DNA of 14,033 nt from assembly GCA_015494245.1 (NCBI GenBank), contig WGBN01000118.1:1-14033 (forward strand), given 5' to 3'. Below, piece after piece: positions 13,944-14,033 of the stretch. The stretch comes from Saprospiraceae bacterium (GTDB lineage Bacteria; Bacteroidota; Bacteroidia; Chitinophagales; Saprospiraceae). The translations under genes were made by a program, and so were the position numbers. Below the pieces are notes generated by a model that had not been told where the DNA came from, did not search any database, and was given only the letters and a program-made list of their open reading frames with translations. Position 1 is the first letter of the stretch, and every line of letters begins with the position of its first letter.

Positions 13944-14033
13944 ATGAGCGACCCGAAAAAAAAAGTACCGGTTCCGGAATCTCTGCTCGCTTCTTACTAC
14001 GAAACTCAGCCGGAAAGACTGGCTGTGGAGGAA
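13944..14033 (+). CDS. N-terminus of a gene cut by the window end, probably alanine dehydrogenase
   Basis: Only 30 codons are visible, starting with ATG 29 nt after tsaE and running open to the window edge. The peptide begins MSDPKKKVPVPESLL and continues ASYYETQPERLAVEE, a charged N-terminal stretch with no recognisable domain yet. The guess at alanine dehydrogenase (NAD-dependent, L-alanine to pyruvate) rests on the remembered tsaE-ald gene order in many Bacteroidota and on a short 'LxxxEExLxxE'-like leader in those proteins. The existence of a gene is likely; its identity is weak. Confidence 0.45.
   Translation, partial: MSDPKKKVPVPESLLASYYETQPERLAVEE

Overview
The window looks like a chromosomal piece of a Bacteroidota bacterium, by overall impression closest to the Saprospiria (Lewinella/Haliscomenobacter-type). 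The evidence is: promoter-like TAnnTTTG (-7) motifs in front of several genes and a general lack of Shine-Dalgarno sequences; a ParE with the Bacteroidota-type N-terminus (WKEHIRMRPGMYIGKLGDG); a RibBA with a degenerate second domain; a secreted carboxypeptidase-regulatory-like protein; and a tsaE followed by what looks like an alanine dehydrogenase. The lineage call rests on remembered family features, not on a search. The window is mostly dense, GC-rich (by eye a little over half) housekeeping DNA.

Layout. (1) 1-4322, plus strand: a run of tightly packed genes: a 5'-truncated GT-B glycosyltransferase, a membrane GT2 glycosyltransferase, ribBA (ATGA overlap with the GT2 gene) and mltG. (2) 4323-4653: a non-coding region packed with three kinds of short repeat: a 7-mer GTTTAnn series, two inverted 9-mer CGTGACGAA/CGTCACGTT arrays holding a perfect 25-bp inverted repeat, and an AATCTGTG series between the arrays. 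A Bacteroidota-type promoter lies right after the second array. (3) 4654-5788: a small secreted protein of unknown function and a convergent peroxiredoxin gene, separated by a perfect palindrome that should terminate both. (4) 5789-6013: AT-rich divergent intergenic region. (5) 6014-8308: a DUF3089 alpha/beta-hydrolase-like lipoprotein and rarA, 3 nt apart. (6) 8309-8435: promoter and leader. (7) 8436-13914: parE, lon (13-nt overlap), a secreted beta-domain protein, tsaE (GTGA overlap). (8) 13944-end: start of a further gene, probably alanine dehydrogenase.

Functionally the genes cover surface polysaccharide synthesis (two GTs), riboflavin synthesis (RibB half only appears active), peptidoglycan strand release (MltG), peroxide detoxification, stalled-fork processing (RarA), chromosome decatenation (ParE), protein quality control (Lon) and tRNA t6A modification (TsaE). 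I see no phage, transposon, CRISPR, defence island or biosynthetic cluster. The two observations most worth following are the composite inverted-repeat region at 4356-4617 and the loss of all three zinc cysteines in the GTP cyclohydrolase II half of RibBA.
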